NCBI GenBank assembly: GCA_918807975.1
Contig: OU964925.1
Coordinates: 4,006,798-4,070,797 of the forward strand
Origin: Aplidium turbinatum
Taxonomy: Eukaryota > Chordata > Ascidiacea > Aplousobranchia > Polyclinidae
Length of the DNA stretch: 64,000 bases
Direction: 5' to 3'
The notes beneath the pieces were generated by a model. That model was not told the DNA's origin. It worked only from the letters and a program-made list of their open reading frames with translations, and did no database searches. Within the stretch, counting starts at the first letter, position 1. Each line of letters starts with the position of its first letter. This document shows positions 10,001 to 21,333 of the stretch, piece after piece. A program made the translations under genes and the position numbers.

Positions 10001-13000
10001 CGGATGCGCGCAATAGCTCATGTAGATACCTTGTTTGCAGTTCGCACCTCTAATACAACCAGGCCAAAACTAAAAACGCTTATTTTACATTCGAACTTGA
10101 TAACCTTTGATCGAAATTCAAACAAAACTTAAAATGTATAATCGGGAGTGTAGATCAAATTATGACATGGCCTTCCAAACGACGACATGGCTCGTATTCT
10201 AAACAACAGTCAAACTACAGGCTGCCAGAGTATATACGCATAAAATAGCTCACAAGCATACTTTGAGATCCCCACCTGATGATCCGAATGGGTGAAGGTA
10301 CATGACGAAATATAACTGGTGTGCATCGCCACCACCTTGCGCTGTTGCATGATGTTGCTTGACGTCAGATCTGACGAGCTCGAGCCAGGCTGCTTTGAGC
10401 CTACACCGGAGTGACCAGAGCTCATAGAAGTGCAGGAAGATATTGGGAACACTGAGCACTTGTTGTCCAAACCTCTGCACAAAACAACACACAGATTTAA
10501 TGTGCTTGGTAGGGATTTTAAATCAACATCAAATTTCAGCAAACCATGCCCGAAAGACAGATGTAAATCACATCAACTCACCACATAGCTATTTTGTATC
10601 AACCAAGTACATGTTGCAAGTTAATAACTTTCTCAGTCAGATAGCTCAGGAAGCTTATGTGACAATATCAAGATCAGAAATAATGGAGACACAATAATTG
10701 GAAGAAACTCATTTGTTTGGAGTTGTAACGAAGTTGTTTAAAATAGCTATAGAAGCTACCTTGTCACAGGCATGAACAAATGATATTGTCGAGCGTTTTC
10801 ACCGCTTGCGCTTCTTTATGACACTGACAGTCGCTATTATGTCTTACGTGTGCTACACTGTGTCGTTGCTTTGGTAGACCATTACTGTAGTAGGGGCACC
10901 TGAACGTGGTAATGAGCCTCGATCGTTTTCATACAGGCGCAGGGTTGGAAAAAATTATGATTTTTTTAAAAAAATCAAAAAAATTGGATTTTTTGGATTT
11001 AAATCAGATTTTTTTTTAGATAAAAAAGCTTCGAGTCTACATGGGGGAAGAGATCATTTTAGTAAGATTGTAGAATTATTTTTAACCCCTTGATTGATTG
11101 AAAGGCTTTGCTTTGCAAGTGCAGTGCAAGTGTTTAATCATTTTTATTATCATATTGTAGGCTAGCCTGTCCATTGCACATATTTTTAAGTAGGTGTGAT
11201 ATGTTGCTTTATACTAAATCATAATGTGCATATCGAGATTGAGGTACGTCTCAGACTGTCATCTCACTACACTAAGATCTTTCCTTACGTTTGAGCAAAC
11301 ATCACTTTTCTTTTTTGCTCAACTGATCCATAGCCTACAACCAGACTTTTTGCAAAGAAAGTTTAACTGTGTAATATATGTTACCGACGTACCATACCAA
11401 AACAATAAAAGTTCAGATGACACAAAATTGTAGTTTATTTTGCATTGAGAAGTTTGTACATAAATACAAGCTCGCCAGCTTTTGCACTGCCCAATCGATG
11501 TCGAACTTCTGATTGAACCAGACCAAAAGTGGAAAAAAACTCGCTCAAAAACTATGTTTAGTGAACAACACTGTTTGTGAACTGCCAAGTAAACTAAGTT
11601 GCCTTTCAAAGCATGCATAGCCTATAGCCTCAAGTATTTAAATATAGCTTTTGTATTACAGAGAAGCAGTGAAACGTTTGTTGATGTATTTATTTTTATT
11701 TTAGCAAATAAAAAAATCATTTGATTTTTTTAATTAATTTTTTTGGTTTTTAGTGTTTAAATGATTTAAATCAACCAACCCTGTAACGGGCGTCGGGCTT
11801 TCTGCTCAACCATGCATCAATGGGGAATGGCATCCTCTCTTGTGAATGTGGTGCTGAGGAATATACCGCAGACCACATCATGAATGACTGCAGCATAGTC
11901 AAGTCACCTAATGGAGTGGAAAACTTGCGTGTCTTGAAAGATGAAACCAAAGACAGCTGGCTGCTCTCTGGTACGCTTCCACTGCAGTCCCGGTGTAATG
12001 ATTGCTTGTCTGTACCATGGACTTCTAAATAGTAGCACATGGACTGGACACGCAGTGACCAACATGAGGCCAAACAGTTGGTACAACGGTTGGCCAACAG
12101 TGGGCCAACAGCCAAGTAACTAACCCTGTTGGCCCACTGTTGGCCAACTGTTGTACTAACTGTTTGGCCACATGTTGGCCACTGCGTGTCCAGTCCAGGT
12201 GCTACTGTTTAGAAGTCCATGTCTGTACTGTAGTGTAGTCTACCTTATTCAACTGCTCAATTAATCTTGTGTGCCCTTGGTAATTGCTCGTTTTCCTAGC
12301 TTTGTACTCTCGTTTTGCTACTGATTTCATTATTTGCAGTTGGACTGGCAAAATGAGGAGGATAAAACTGTGCAAAACTACATTTAGGTATACAGTTAGT
12401 TAACCTTCTTTTTGTTTGTTTAGCACGAATGTTGATTAAAGCCAAGTTGTGTTGTAAGTTTGGTTTATATCGCAACAGCGGGAAACATCATCAACCTGAG
12501 GTGGTAAAAAATAGACTCTCCGCCCCAGAAACACAAGAACGATATTGCCACAGTAGACATTGCAGACCATAGTAGCTAGGACCATACAGCAATAGTGAAG
12601 TGATGGTACCGGCAAAACAATGGCAAAATTTCGTCGCACAATTCCATTGAAATAGCTTCTAGTTTCGTCACTGCCTTTTGAGGACTGGCACACTTCCTAG
12701 TTGAGGTCTGGCATCTACAGTAAGTTGGTTCACGTCCGGTTTCTCGCGGCTAAATGTCGGACTCAAGTCTGTGTACTGTGATGTATTTTATACTGCTTAA
12801 ACATCAACACAATTACTGGCTTTCTTACTTTCACTAGCAAATGTTAAACTTGCAACTGCTAAGTCTGGCAAGAAAATAGACTGCATGGTATCTTGATAGA
12901 GCAATGTCATGGCTATTGTTCCTGAAAGCTGTAATATGGATGATTGGATGTTTGGCAACCACATTCACAAAATGAAGATGTGTTTAAGTGTTAATAAGAA

Positions 13001-16000
13001 ACCATAAATTGTACAACTCACCCACAAGCAATGTAAGCCCCAGACGGAGCATACGCGCATGCATTCACCCATGTTGTTGGTAAGGTAATTAGATTTTCCT
13101 GAAGAACAAAGAAACACTAGCATCAGTTTAGACACGTTGCGTGGCAACTGGCAACACACAGTGCATGCATAAAACCTTTCTTGCCTGTGTTGACACTCAG
13201 AGCAATGTTGTTTCACAAAACTCATATTAGAAACCTTGCGATCCATATACAATATAGCAGTCAAATACAGTAGAAGACGGTACTAGTGTACCTGCTATAC
13301 CGTTTGCATACAGTTTCTAAGAAAACCAATTTCAGCACATCTCTCAACAGGACTGATGTGACCAAGCAGCTACAGCCAGCTTGTGGGTTTAGGGTACATC
13401 TTGATGTACTTAAAAGTCAGTGGCCAACCAGCTGGAACTTAGGATTTAACATCTTTGGAGCAGTTGAGTTGTTTTTAGTAAATAGAAGTTAGAGCTACAA
13501 TGTCAGTTCCAGGTGTGGTCAGCGTTTCGGACCAAGTTTTCATGCTGCACACTGCACAGTCACACTTCTAACTTAAAACGAATGCTTCAACAATGAACGT
13601 AAACATATGCACAGTTCAGATGGCTGTCAACATTCAATACATCACGCCATCCCTACTGACTTTAATTTTAATGTTATATTTTCACCGTGGCAGGATCGAA
13701 GATGTTGATTGCTGCTGGAATGAACTAAGCTGGTTAGTGGTTGTTATGTAAAAAAGCAGCTGCTGTACAGAATGATTTGTAGCAAGAAAAAACATTGACA
13801 TTGGTTTTGAAAAACAAATTTTACAATCAAGACTTTATAGCCAAATAAGTTTCACAATAATTACCTTAGTAGCAGTGAAGGCATCAAACAATAGAACCAT
13901 GCCATCCTGAAAATTAAATCATTTTTTCAAAAATAAAACTTGTTTATGTAAATGTGCTAATCCTAATTGAACAAACTTGAGCTACACCCCAATCAAGTTA
14001 ATTGCAGTTTTCTTTCAAGTTTCAATCAATTTAGTTGTATCCCATATTTACCATTCACCACCCAGCAATAACTACCAAAGCAAGCTCAACAACTGCAGTT
14101 GCAAATTTAAATAAGTAATTTGGAAATGGGATTGAAAATCGGTTTCACTAATAAAGTAGGCGACCTATCAATTATATACCACGCAATTACACAAAAATGG
14201 TGTATCCAGGCTCTTAAATTATTTCTTGAACTGTAGTAATAGATCAGCTTCACATGTATTTGATATGGTGACTTGAGCAATGCATCAAAACTTGTGTAGT
14301 ACCTACTTGTGATGAGCTAACAATCTTCCGCTTGTCAGTAGACCAGTCAATGTCCAAAACTTTGCTAGTGTGTCCTTTCAGTATACGGCGACATCGTACT
14401 TGCAGCTGAGCGACAGAATCAACTTTCTTTCCGACTCCAAACACTGCAAATACAACAAGAATGTGGTTACAAGATCCATTGCTTTGAGATTCCACATGTG
14501 TGGACAATAGTTGATTGGAGATACAAAACTTGAAAATTGCAAGTAGGATTTTGCACATAGCTTGAAGCTGCAGGTTTTCGTCCGACTCTCTTCAGGAGCT
14601 ATTGTCAGAATAAAATACACTTAAATGTAGTGCAGGCCTCGAAATTCACGGCGGTCATGTCCGCCGTCACAGCATGTGATGTCCGCGGGAAGTACCATCT
14701 AGATCGGTCATATTTGTCCGCCGAGAAATAGCGATACAAATCGTCATTGCATAGCACAAACAATTGTTGCAAATATATAATTTCCGCGCATTCTAGCGCA
14801 CATCTAGAAAATGTGAATACTGTATCTCTTAACTTCCATTCAAGCAAAAAAACTTTCGATTTTTACATTGCTTCAACCATTGGTGACATTTTTACACTAA
14901 TCACGCGCAACTTAATTCAACTCTCACGTCACAATGTCTGGCTTTGATCTCAGAGTAATATTGATAAGGAAAGGTTTGTTACAAAACTAGATTATACGAG
15001 TAGGCTATTACAGCAAGATGCCGCAAAATTTGTTTTGTTTTGGTATTTCAGTAAGAGCCCAGGAAAAATTCACTTTCGCTCACATGACACGCAAAAATAA
15101 ACCTAAAGAGAAAAGCCTAGTGAAACTTTGCACAGAAGAAAATAGTAGCGTTAGTGTAGAAGTTCTCCGACTCGTGCCCAGAGCATTGTGACGCAAGAAG
15201 CCACACGACCTCTTTCGGTGGAAGTTAATCAGTTATGCGGCGTATTAAGCAGCTACGCGGCGCTTTGACTCTTCAAGAGCACGTCTTTGTTTTGATGAAA
15301 GCTTTTCAGAGTCAGTGACTTTGCCGAAGTTTTAAAAAGCCTTCTAAACCGTAGCTATATATAGCTTTCAAATGACGAAGAATTATCAAGACAAAGTGAT
15401 TAAGCATGACGATTGACGCTAAAACTGGTGTGTCCGCCGTGAGACTTAATTTGTTCGCCGAGATAGCTGCTCAGACAGGACACGTTTGTCCGCCGTTAAC
15501 AAAAACGAATTTCGAGGCCTGTAGTGAAGTATTTATAGTAAAAGAAAAGCGAAATGTAAATTTGGCTAATCAAAAGAATTCAAATTAACAAAGAAGTTTT
15601 ATATATGTATGATACAATTTACATTTCCCTTTTTTTCTACTATAGATACTTCACCATATTTAGGTTTATTTTATTCTGACATGAGCTCCTGAATCCTGAA
15701 GGGAGTCAGACGAAAACCCGCAGCCTCGAGCATGTGCAACATTCTACTCAAAGTTTAAACCAGACAACTTTTTTTGAGTCACAAACACTTTATGCATTAA
15801 AATAAACAATACAACAAAAATTTGTTTACTTTTAGTTTTTGTCAGTGCGATATCGTGGTCTGTTTGGATGTTCACAAAGTTGATATTCAGGCAGAAATTG
15901 CAGAAGACAAACAAGAAGCTCAGATTGTGATTTTGATTTTTTTTGCGGAACACCGGTTGAAAATCACTGGTTTAGACAATAAACATGTCCATTTGCTACA

Positions 16001-16125
16001 CTCCACTTACAATCAGCATCATTTAAATTCTTCCGTTCCTCTTGAAGCTTATTCCTCAATTGGTCGGCTTCATTTCTTAAACTTTCCAGTTGATCATAAC
16101 GAGATGCATTTCTTTCAGAAGTCAT
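7028..16125 (-). CDS. GNB5: G protein subunit beta-5 (GNB5), 11 coding exons, 376 aa
   Basis: Atypical Gbeta that pairs with the GGL domain of R7-family RGS proteins to control G-alpha signalling, mainly in neurons in known animals. Coding exons on the minus strand: 16125-16011, 14443-14307, 13906-13865, 13098-13022, 10474-10276, 9960-9817, 9343-9252, 8852-8804, 8576-8480, 8032-7866, 7039-7028. They sum to 1131 nt, keep frame throughout, and all junctions are GT-AG. The N-terminus is a charged helix ([19 protein letters not shown]). Seven WD blades follow: [93 protein letters not shown] and [19 protein letters not shown]. The end TLRVWA is the GNB5 signature; GNB1-4 end otherwise. Exon 5 carries a Ser-rich insert absent from vertebrate GNB5. 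Introns hold several transposons. A CTCACTAG lies 5 bases before the ATG. No AATAAA was found below 7028. Confidence 0.95.
7227..7612. mobile_element. Long-TIR element with TTCGGTGAG repeats and TTAGGG-like core (GNB5 intron 10)
   Basis: The 386-bp element is flanked by the 8-bp direct repeat TTGTAGAG (7219-7226 and 7613-7620). Arms of about 130 bp are inverted copies of each other. Each arm holds four spaced GGTGAG words (TTCGGTGAGTCC, TTCGGTGAG, TTCGGTGAGAGCC and so on), then GGGTACCGTAGCCTAATTAT. The loop from about 7360 to 7445 is a degenerate run of GGGTTAGGG/GGGGTTAAGG. There is no coding capacity. The superfamily is unclear; the 8-bp duplication fits hAT, P or Mutator types. Confidence 0.75.
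10940..11783. mobile_element. hAT-type element, 844 bp, inserted in LINE A
   Basis: Terminal pair CAGGGTTGG and CCAACCCTG with A/T-rich subterminal GATTTTTTTAAA and GATTTAAATCA words. The flanks TACAGGCG and TAACGGGC look like mutated copies of TACGGGCG, the intact sequence at the same point of other LINE A copies (for example near 19910). It lies in GNB5 intron 4. No transposase frame is seen. Confidence 0.75.
12016..12221. mobile_element. 206-bp near-palindromic element rich in TTGGCCAAC
   Basis: Reads CATGGACTTCTAAATAGTAG on both strands from its two ends and folds back on itself almost completely. Only a few bases at 12116-12126 are unpaired. Flanked by the 7-bp direct repeat TCTGTAC (12009-12015 and 12222-12228). 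The arms hold repeated TTGGCCAACAGT and TGGCC words. There is no coding capacity. Confidence 0.75.
14551..15740. mobile_element. Inverted-repeat element split by a hAT-like insertion (GNB5 intron 1)
   Basis: The left arm from 14551 (TTGCACATAGC...GGTTTTCGTC...GTCAGAATAAAATA) is an inverted copy of the right arm ending near 15740, about 100 bp per arm. The left arm is interrupted at 14633-15521. Once that insertion is discounted, the arms pair again across the break (TGAAGTATTTATAG against TGAAGTATCTATAG). The outer border and its target duplication are not sharp. Confidence 0.6.
14633..15521. mobile_element. hAT-like element, 889 bp, 5-bp TSD (TAGTG)
   Basis: Perfect 15-bp terminal repeats CAGGCCTCGAAATTC and GAATTTCGAGGCCTG, with direct repeat TAGTG on both sides (14628-14632, 15522-15526). 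Subterminal TCCGCCG motifs recur at both ends in both orientations, as is common for hAT transposase binding sites. The duplication is 5 bp rather than the usual 8. No transposase frame is seen. Confidence 0.8.
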
Positions 16126-16196
16126 AATACTAGTGAGACACACACCAGTCTGAACCTAAAAAGCTAGTCTTTCAAGTGAATTGTGTCATGTGAAAA

Positions 16197-16242
16197 TATA
16201 CATATATTTACATCATAATATAATAATAATAATAATTAGATG
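16197..16242. repeat. AT-rich microsatellite
   Basis: TATACATATATTTACATC runs into (ATA)n/(TAA)n just upstream of the GNB5 start. It is simple low-complexity DNA. Confidence 0.6.
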
Positions 16243-17506
16243 TTGTAAGCACCAAGGTGCTTTTTCATCATTCTGATATACTACGGTCATATATACATGA
16301 AAAATACATACACAAAGTACTGTCACTTAATACATATATACCGTATAAACACGGTATCAGGAATCATACAGGGAATATTAGTACATTTAACACACTTCAA
16401 TGAACAATGGACGTATATACAAACACCCCTACCATTATTGGTAATGTAACAGAAAAGGTTAAATCCATCTATATTTAGCTCTTGTTCGATTCTCGTACAT
16501 CTGATAACAAAAGAATGTGTTCTGTTGAATCATAATTGATCTCACAAGTTGAAACTTGTTGAAAATAGCGTGTCTAATCTAGCTGTTAGAAGAAGACCTA
16601 TTATTGCCGTGAATAGTGTTGTAAACGTGACTAGTATTCCAGCAGCGTAAGTTACTGGTACTCTATGCTTTAAAATTTATTTCCTCACCGTATGTTAATG
16701 CCAATACTTAGATGGACCATCGAATGGTACGGTAGTGTCGGGAATAAGCTATTCGACTAAGTTAGGCCTACAAGGAAGAAGGAAACAACCATTTTCAGCT
16801 CAAAAGCAGGGGTTCGAGTTCGACTTATACACGAGATCGACCTATACCCAGGGCCGGATTTAGACCACGAGAGGCCCTAGGCTATTCCATTTGTGAGGCC
16901 CCTCCCTATTTTTGAGCTCAGAATTTCTCTCTAAACAACATCACATGTCATTGCTTAATGTTAAAAATATGCATTAAACTCTTCGTTCTTTTCAGTTTCC
17001 ACATTCATGGGTTCAAATTTTTAATTAAAAGAATAAAAATTTAGTTAAGGTAGTTTTGCTTTTAATTTTAATTTTTTTGATCAAACAACCGTTACAATAA
17101 TTGTAAAGTCTATTTACGAGGACATAAAAAATAGTTACAGCCATCAAATAGAGTAAGACTAGGCTACCAAACTTTTTTTCTAGCTTTCGTCCCCCTACTT
17201 TCGTCAAAGCAAAATCATGCAAAAGTTCATCAAAATTTATCTGTTTAAGTTTGTCACTCTCAATGCGCAGAATGCTCAGTACGAACAACCTTTCTTGAAA
17301 CATTGTCGATCTCAGTTTCTTTTTGATGCTTTTGAGCCTTGAGAAAGATCTCTTTCCTGAGCAGTTAGGCTAGTGACCATTAAGCTTAGAAACAGTCTTA
17401 ATATTGCTTCCACATTAGGAAAGGCAATGCTAATTTTTTCCTTGCACATAATTTCATAAAGGTCTCTATGCGACAAGGAAATAGATTGCGCTTCTGTACC
17501 GGTAAG

Positions 17507-18090
17507 CAGTGCCGGTCTTTGGGGTGTGCAAACCGCGCGATCGTACAGGGCCCGCAAATTAGGGGCCCCGCAATTTACTCAGAAAATGCAGTAATTTTTG
17601 TCATTTCCAATGGAAAAATTCAACAAAAGAATTAGCAACAAGAAAACAGAGACACAACCTACTTCGTACCCTGAAAAGATCAAGAAAAAAAAAACAACAG
17701 AGCCGAAGTCGCTGATCGGAGTTGCCGCAAACAATTCAAAATTTCTCTCGATCCTTTCAGGGGACGAAATAGGTTGAAATTCGATTTTGTTGACAGCGCA
17801 CAGTAGCCTACCATTTTACAGTAATATTCATACCCAAAGTTTTGTTAAACATGCTCTCAGAATGCCCCAAATTCAAAGTAATTGTTCAAAAATTTCTGGG
17901 GTAGGTCCCCCCAGACCCCCCACCGCTAGGTGTCGCCTTTGGCAAACACACCATCAGGCAACGCCCGCCGACCGTCAAACCACCGCTCCCCTTTCAAAAT
18001 ACCTAGCTACGCTATTGAATTGGATCATTGTCATTGGGGCCCGCAGAGCATATTCCGCACAGGGCTCGAAATACCTCAAGACCGGCACTG
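17507..18090. mobile_element. Nested hAT-type element (8-bp TSD CCGGTAAG)
   Basis: Terminal pair CAGTGCCGGTCTT and AAGACCGGCACTG, flanked by CCGGTAAG at 17499-17506 and 18091-18098. Inside are parts of two other families. One is the GCAACCTA...TTCGTACC element (17655-17776). The other, around it, is the TAGCCAGG MITE family (near 17780-18017, for example CATTTTACAGTAATATTC and CCTAGCTACGCTATTG). Confidence 0.85.
17655..17776. mobile_element. Small CAACCTA-end inverted-repeat element
   Basis: Starts CAACCTACTTCGTACCCTGA and ends TCAGGGGACGAAATAGGTTG, inverted copies of each other. Internal GCCGAAGTCGCTGATCGGAG is shared with the elements at 39285 and 40755. Confidence 0.65.
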
Positions 18091-18678
18091 CCGGTAAGCC
18101 CTTGTTTTTGTGTTTGTCTCACGTACAAATGTAAATGTAGAAGTTCATCAGTAAGTTTCGGGTCAACATCTTTTGGATACGCTCCCTTTAAAAGTTCTAC
18201 GCCACGTACAATTTCTACCTTAGTTGCTTTCAGATTAGCAAAAAAGAGAAACATTTCTACAATGTCACTGTGTCTGTACACATTAGCTCTTCTTCTTAAA
18301 TTGGCTTCAAGTTCGTCGAGCATAGGGATATTGGAATTTATTTTAAACCTTTCCTTTGAAGAGAGTTCTCTTAAAGCGTCAGGTGCATTTCTTTGTCTCC
18401 TAGTGACAGCTCTGTAGTTAATATTCGGCAAGGTTGCTTTTGCTTGCTGATCAAACTCATCTCTAGGCCTAATTTCGCTTAGAAAGTCTGTCAAACCAGT
18501 TGTGTATAGAATTTTCCACTCTGAAAAGCTTGATACATATATACTTTAGGTAGGGTTTAAACTTGTCAAGTTTTTAAAACAATTACAAAATTTGAAACCG
18601 AATTTCGAGGCCCCTGGACGTTGAGGCCCTAGGCTTCAGCCTGCCTAGCCTATTGGTAAATCCGGCCCTGCCTATACC

Positions 18679-19800
18679 CGAGTATATACATACTTAATCT
18701 TACTTGACGCAGTTTCTATTTTTGTGAAGGTAGGCTACTTTTATGATTTTATTTTCCAAAAAGTATATAACTTTTTTATTTAAAAATATGCTTTTCATTT
18801 TATGAATAGAAATAGCAAAGATACCGTACCGTATTGGCCTACCTAAGTGTTACACGTAGAAGGCTATAAAAAATCTGGATTGTGGTTTAGGTTTTGCGTT
18901 TGGAGTCAATATTCCTAAAATATTAGGAACAGGAGTGAATTTGTAGTCACTGACTTTGGAGTCGGAGTAAAGCAAGAGTGCAGAAAACCTAACCTAACTC
19001 GTAGAATAGATGAACTCGTAGAATAGATGTAATATCGTAGAATAGAATAGAGTAACTCGTAGAATAGATGAACCTAAAATAAAACAGAATAAACCAACAG
19101 ATCATGCTGATGTATAACCGCATTACAACATCGCAATCCAAAAAAATAAGAACACAAAAGAAAAAATAAACAAATTGGACACAGTTGCTAGAATTTATAG
19201 CATGCTTTGTTAACTTTTTCAATCCAGCTCAAAAGTCAAACTTGCATTTTACAGTTTAGTGCTCATTCTGTTTCTCTACTTTGATTTTACAATGTTTATC
19301 TGGCAGAATACTCGTTTAATTTCCGCAAGAGTACAAATTGTAATAAGCACAAAGTTTATTGAGCAAATCAGACAGGTCTTTGTATGAGTTTTCTCCTATG
19401 GCTCTTCTATGCCAAGTTATTTCAGCTTAAAACATTGCTACGTCTGTGCGACGTTCGAAAGGACGTGGGCTCAACACCGCTCCACATCACGCGGCTGTAT
19501 CTCGGTAAAGACACTTAATGGCAAGCCAAAATAAGGGGAGCAGCTGAATCGAAAACTATATGTCACTTCGCTGCTTCCTGTCGTCTGTTGTATCGCATCT
19601 GTGATCGCAGTGTACTGTATGTTATCGCAATAGGCGCAAATAAAAGCATGATTATTATCTCCCAAACGAGCACCCTCGTCGACTGAAATCAAGACACCCA
19701 TTCGTGCAAGCCGATCAACTTCTGATCAACGAAGCTGATGAACAAAACCTCTGCGGTTACTTGGGCGGACCATAAATGGAATCCTGAATGAAAGTCAAGT
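18679..19800. other. Intergenic DNA with a short minisatellite
   Basis: Contains about four copies of a 17-bp unit, ACTCGTAGAATAGATGA, near 18998-19075. Otherwise no gene or element border is seen. Confidence 0.5.
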
Positions 19801-20130
19801 AGGCCTACCACCAGACTCCATTCGTTCATCTCCGACGCCGACACACGCCCCATTGGCCTGACACTAGCCTACTACAAAAACAGGCATGAGTGCGCCTCAA
19901 CCGTCTTCGTACGGGCGTCGTGCTTTTCCGCTCAATCATAGGCCTACACCAATGGGGAATGGTCTCTTCTCCCTCCTGTGAATGTGGTACTGATCGAGGA
20001 ACAGACCGCAGACCACATCATCAATGACTGTACCATTTTCAAGCCACCTAACGGAGTGGAAGGTCTTCGCATCATGAGTCGTTGTGAGTCTGGGGTGGTA
20101 AAAGGATAGACCCTCAGCCCCAGCAGACGC
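19800..20130 (+). mobile_element. LINE family A, ORF2 C-terminal fragment
   Basis: Encodes EEQTADHIINDC and KPPNGVEGLRI in one frame near 19990-20080, preceded by the TACGGGCGTCG block shared with the copy at 11784. Decayed and truncated. Confidence 0.55.
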
Positions 20131-20351
20131 TTGCACGACGATGACGAAGTCCACGATCAATATGTCCACCCGCTTATTAAGTCCAGTTTGGTCCATTCCG
20201 GAACTACTGATACTGAAGGTATAAAGTGGTAGAAAATTTTCCCCCGCTCAGTGGCGTAGCCAGAGAAAAAAATGGGGAGCCAAGCATTTGATGAATTGAA
20301 GAGAACGACAATGTGTTTGATTCAAGCCATCGCCACCTGATGTGCAGTGAC

Positions 20352-21333
20352 TAGGGTTGTAAAAATACATTTTGTGTAAAATATATGTAAAATACAAGAA
20401 AAATACATCGACGGAAAAATACATGTATTTTTTATATTAAATTAAAACTTATTAAAAGCTCGCGTCATACTCCGGCAACAGCGTAATGGCAGGGAGCATC
20501 CGCTCGCTACGCGAAGTTCTTGGTCCTTGTAGGTCAGTGGTTCCCAAACTCATTGTCGCGACCCAAATGAGGATCGCGAGGATGCTTCTGAGGGTCGCGG
20601 AATGGTAGGCCTACATAACAACGTAGGCTATACAAATGAGGACTTTTACACAATCCAACCATTCCAACTGCGGATTTTAGAGCCCTGTATATTTTTTTTA
20701 TCAACGTTTAGTGATTGTACTTAAAACCTTACTTGCAATGGCCTTATAGTCTTATACAGATATTATATATTGTGATGTCACAGGCGATCTAGGTCACAAT
20801 TAGGTCATTGTTCTATTGCGGACATGTGTAACCGCCCACCACGTTGTTCTGAGTGGCCCGCGTGGTAGGCTACTCAGCATAATGTTAGTTCACTTACATC
20901 AAAGCAAGTTTAAGGTTTAGGGTTTATGTGAAGCTGAAGCTGGGGGTTTATGTAAAGCTGAAGCTTTGTGATGTAAAAATGATGCCTTGCAATTTCGCAA
21001 TGCGAGGTTAGCACTTAGAAGCTGTATGGAATTGTACAATGTACAGTACCTACAAAACTGTACACTGTACAGTACGTAGCTAGAGATTTGTTGGTGCTAA
21101 TTGATGATGTGTAAAGATTGTGTAATGATTTAATGATGGTGTGAAATGATTTAATGTATGACTTATGAGAAATAAAGGTGAAATGGACCAAAATATTGAC
21201 TGCTTTTATTGGCATAGTCACTGTACTCATGAGTTTCGAAAAATACGAAAAATTCAGAAAAAATACGAAAAATACATGTATTTTACATTTGTATTTTACG
21301 CACATCCAAAAATACAGTAATTTTACAACCCTA
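20352..21333. mobile_element. Non-autonomous element with TAGGGTTGT ends, 8-bp TSD
   Basis: Ends TAGGGTTGTAAAAATAC and GTAATTTTACAACCCTA, flanked by the perfect 8-bp direct repeat GCAGTGAC (20344-20351, 21334-21341). Subterminal DNA is rich in AAAATAC words at both ends. A hAT-like end, CAGTGGTTCCCAAACTC, lies inside at 20535. The whole sits next to another hAT-like end at 20249 (CAGTGGCGTAGCCAG), so it probably inserted into an older element. Confidence 0.75.

Larger units (their letters stand above)
10880..12240 (+). mobile_element. LINE family A copy (GNB5 intron 4), interrupted twice
   Basis: The segment 11784-11970 encodes a ...[20 protein letters not shown]... stretch. This is the C-terminal Cys-His region (C-x-C-G...T-x2-H-I...C) of non-LTR retrotransposon ORF2, followed by SPNGVENLR. 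It matches 19900-20100 (EEQTADHIINDC, PPNGVEGLR) and 31309-31690. A hAT element (10940-11783) and a near-palindrome (12016-12221) have inserted into it. The copy is 5' truncated and decayed. Confidence 0.6.
16849..18670 (-). mobile_element. hAT transposon with decayed transposase, 1822 bp incl. nested elements
   Basis: Terminal pair CAGGGCCGGATTTA and TAAATCCGGCCCTG with perfect 8-bp duplication CCTATACC (16841-16848, 18671-18678). On the minus strand it keeps two transposase pieces. One, at 18494-18091, has INSNIPMLDELEANLRRRA and ELLKGAYPKDVDPKL. The other, at 17498-17160, has the hAT C-terminal dimerisation region (FPNVEAILRLFLSLMVTS, then RIESDKLKQINFDELLHDFA). It resembles the ZMYM-type hAT group. 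The N-terminal half is absent, so this is an internally deleted copy. The nested element at 17507-18090 splits the coding region. Confidence 0.88.

Noticed and set aside
18012-18494. 160-codon frame as a host gene
   Set aside because: It lies within a hAT with matching ends and 8-bp duplication and reads as hAT transposase; its 3' part is cut by a nested element.
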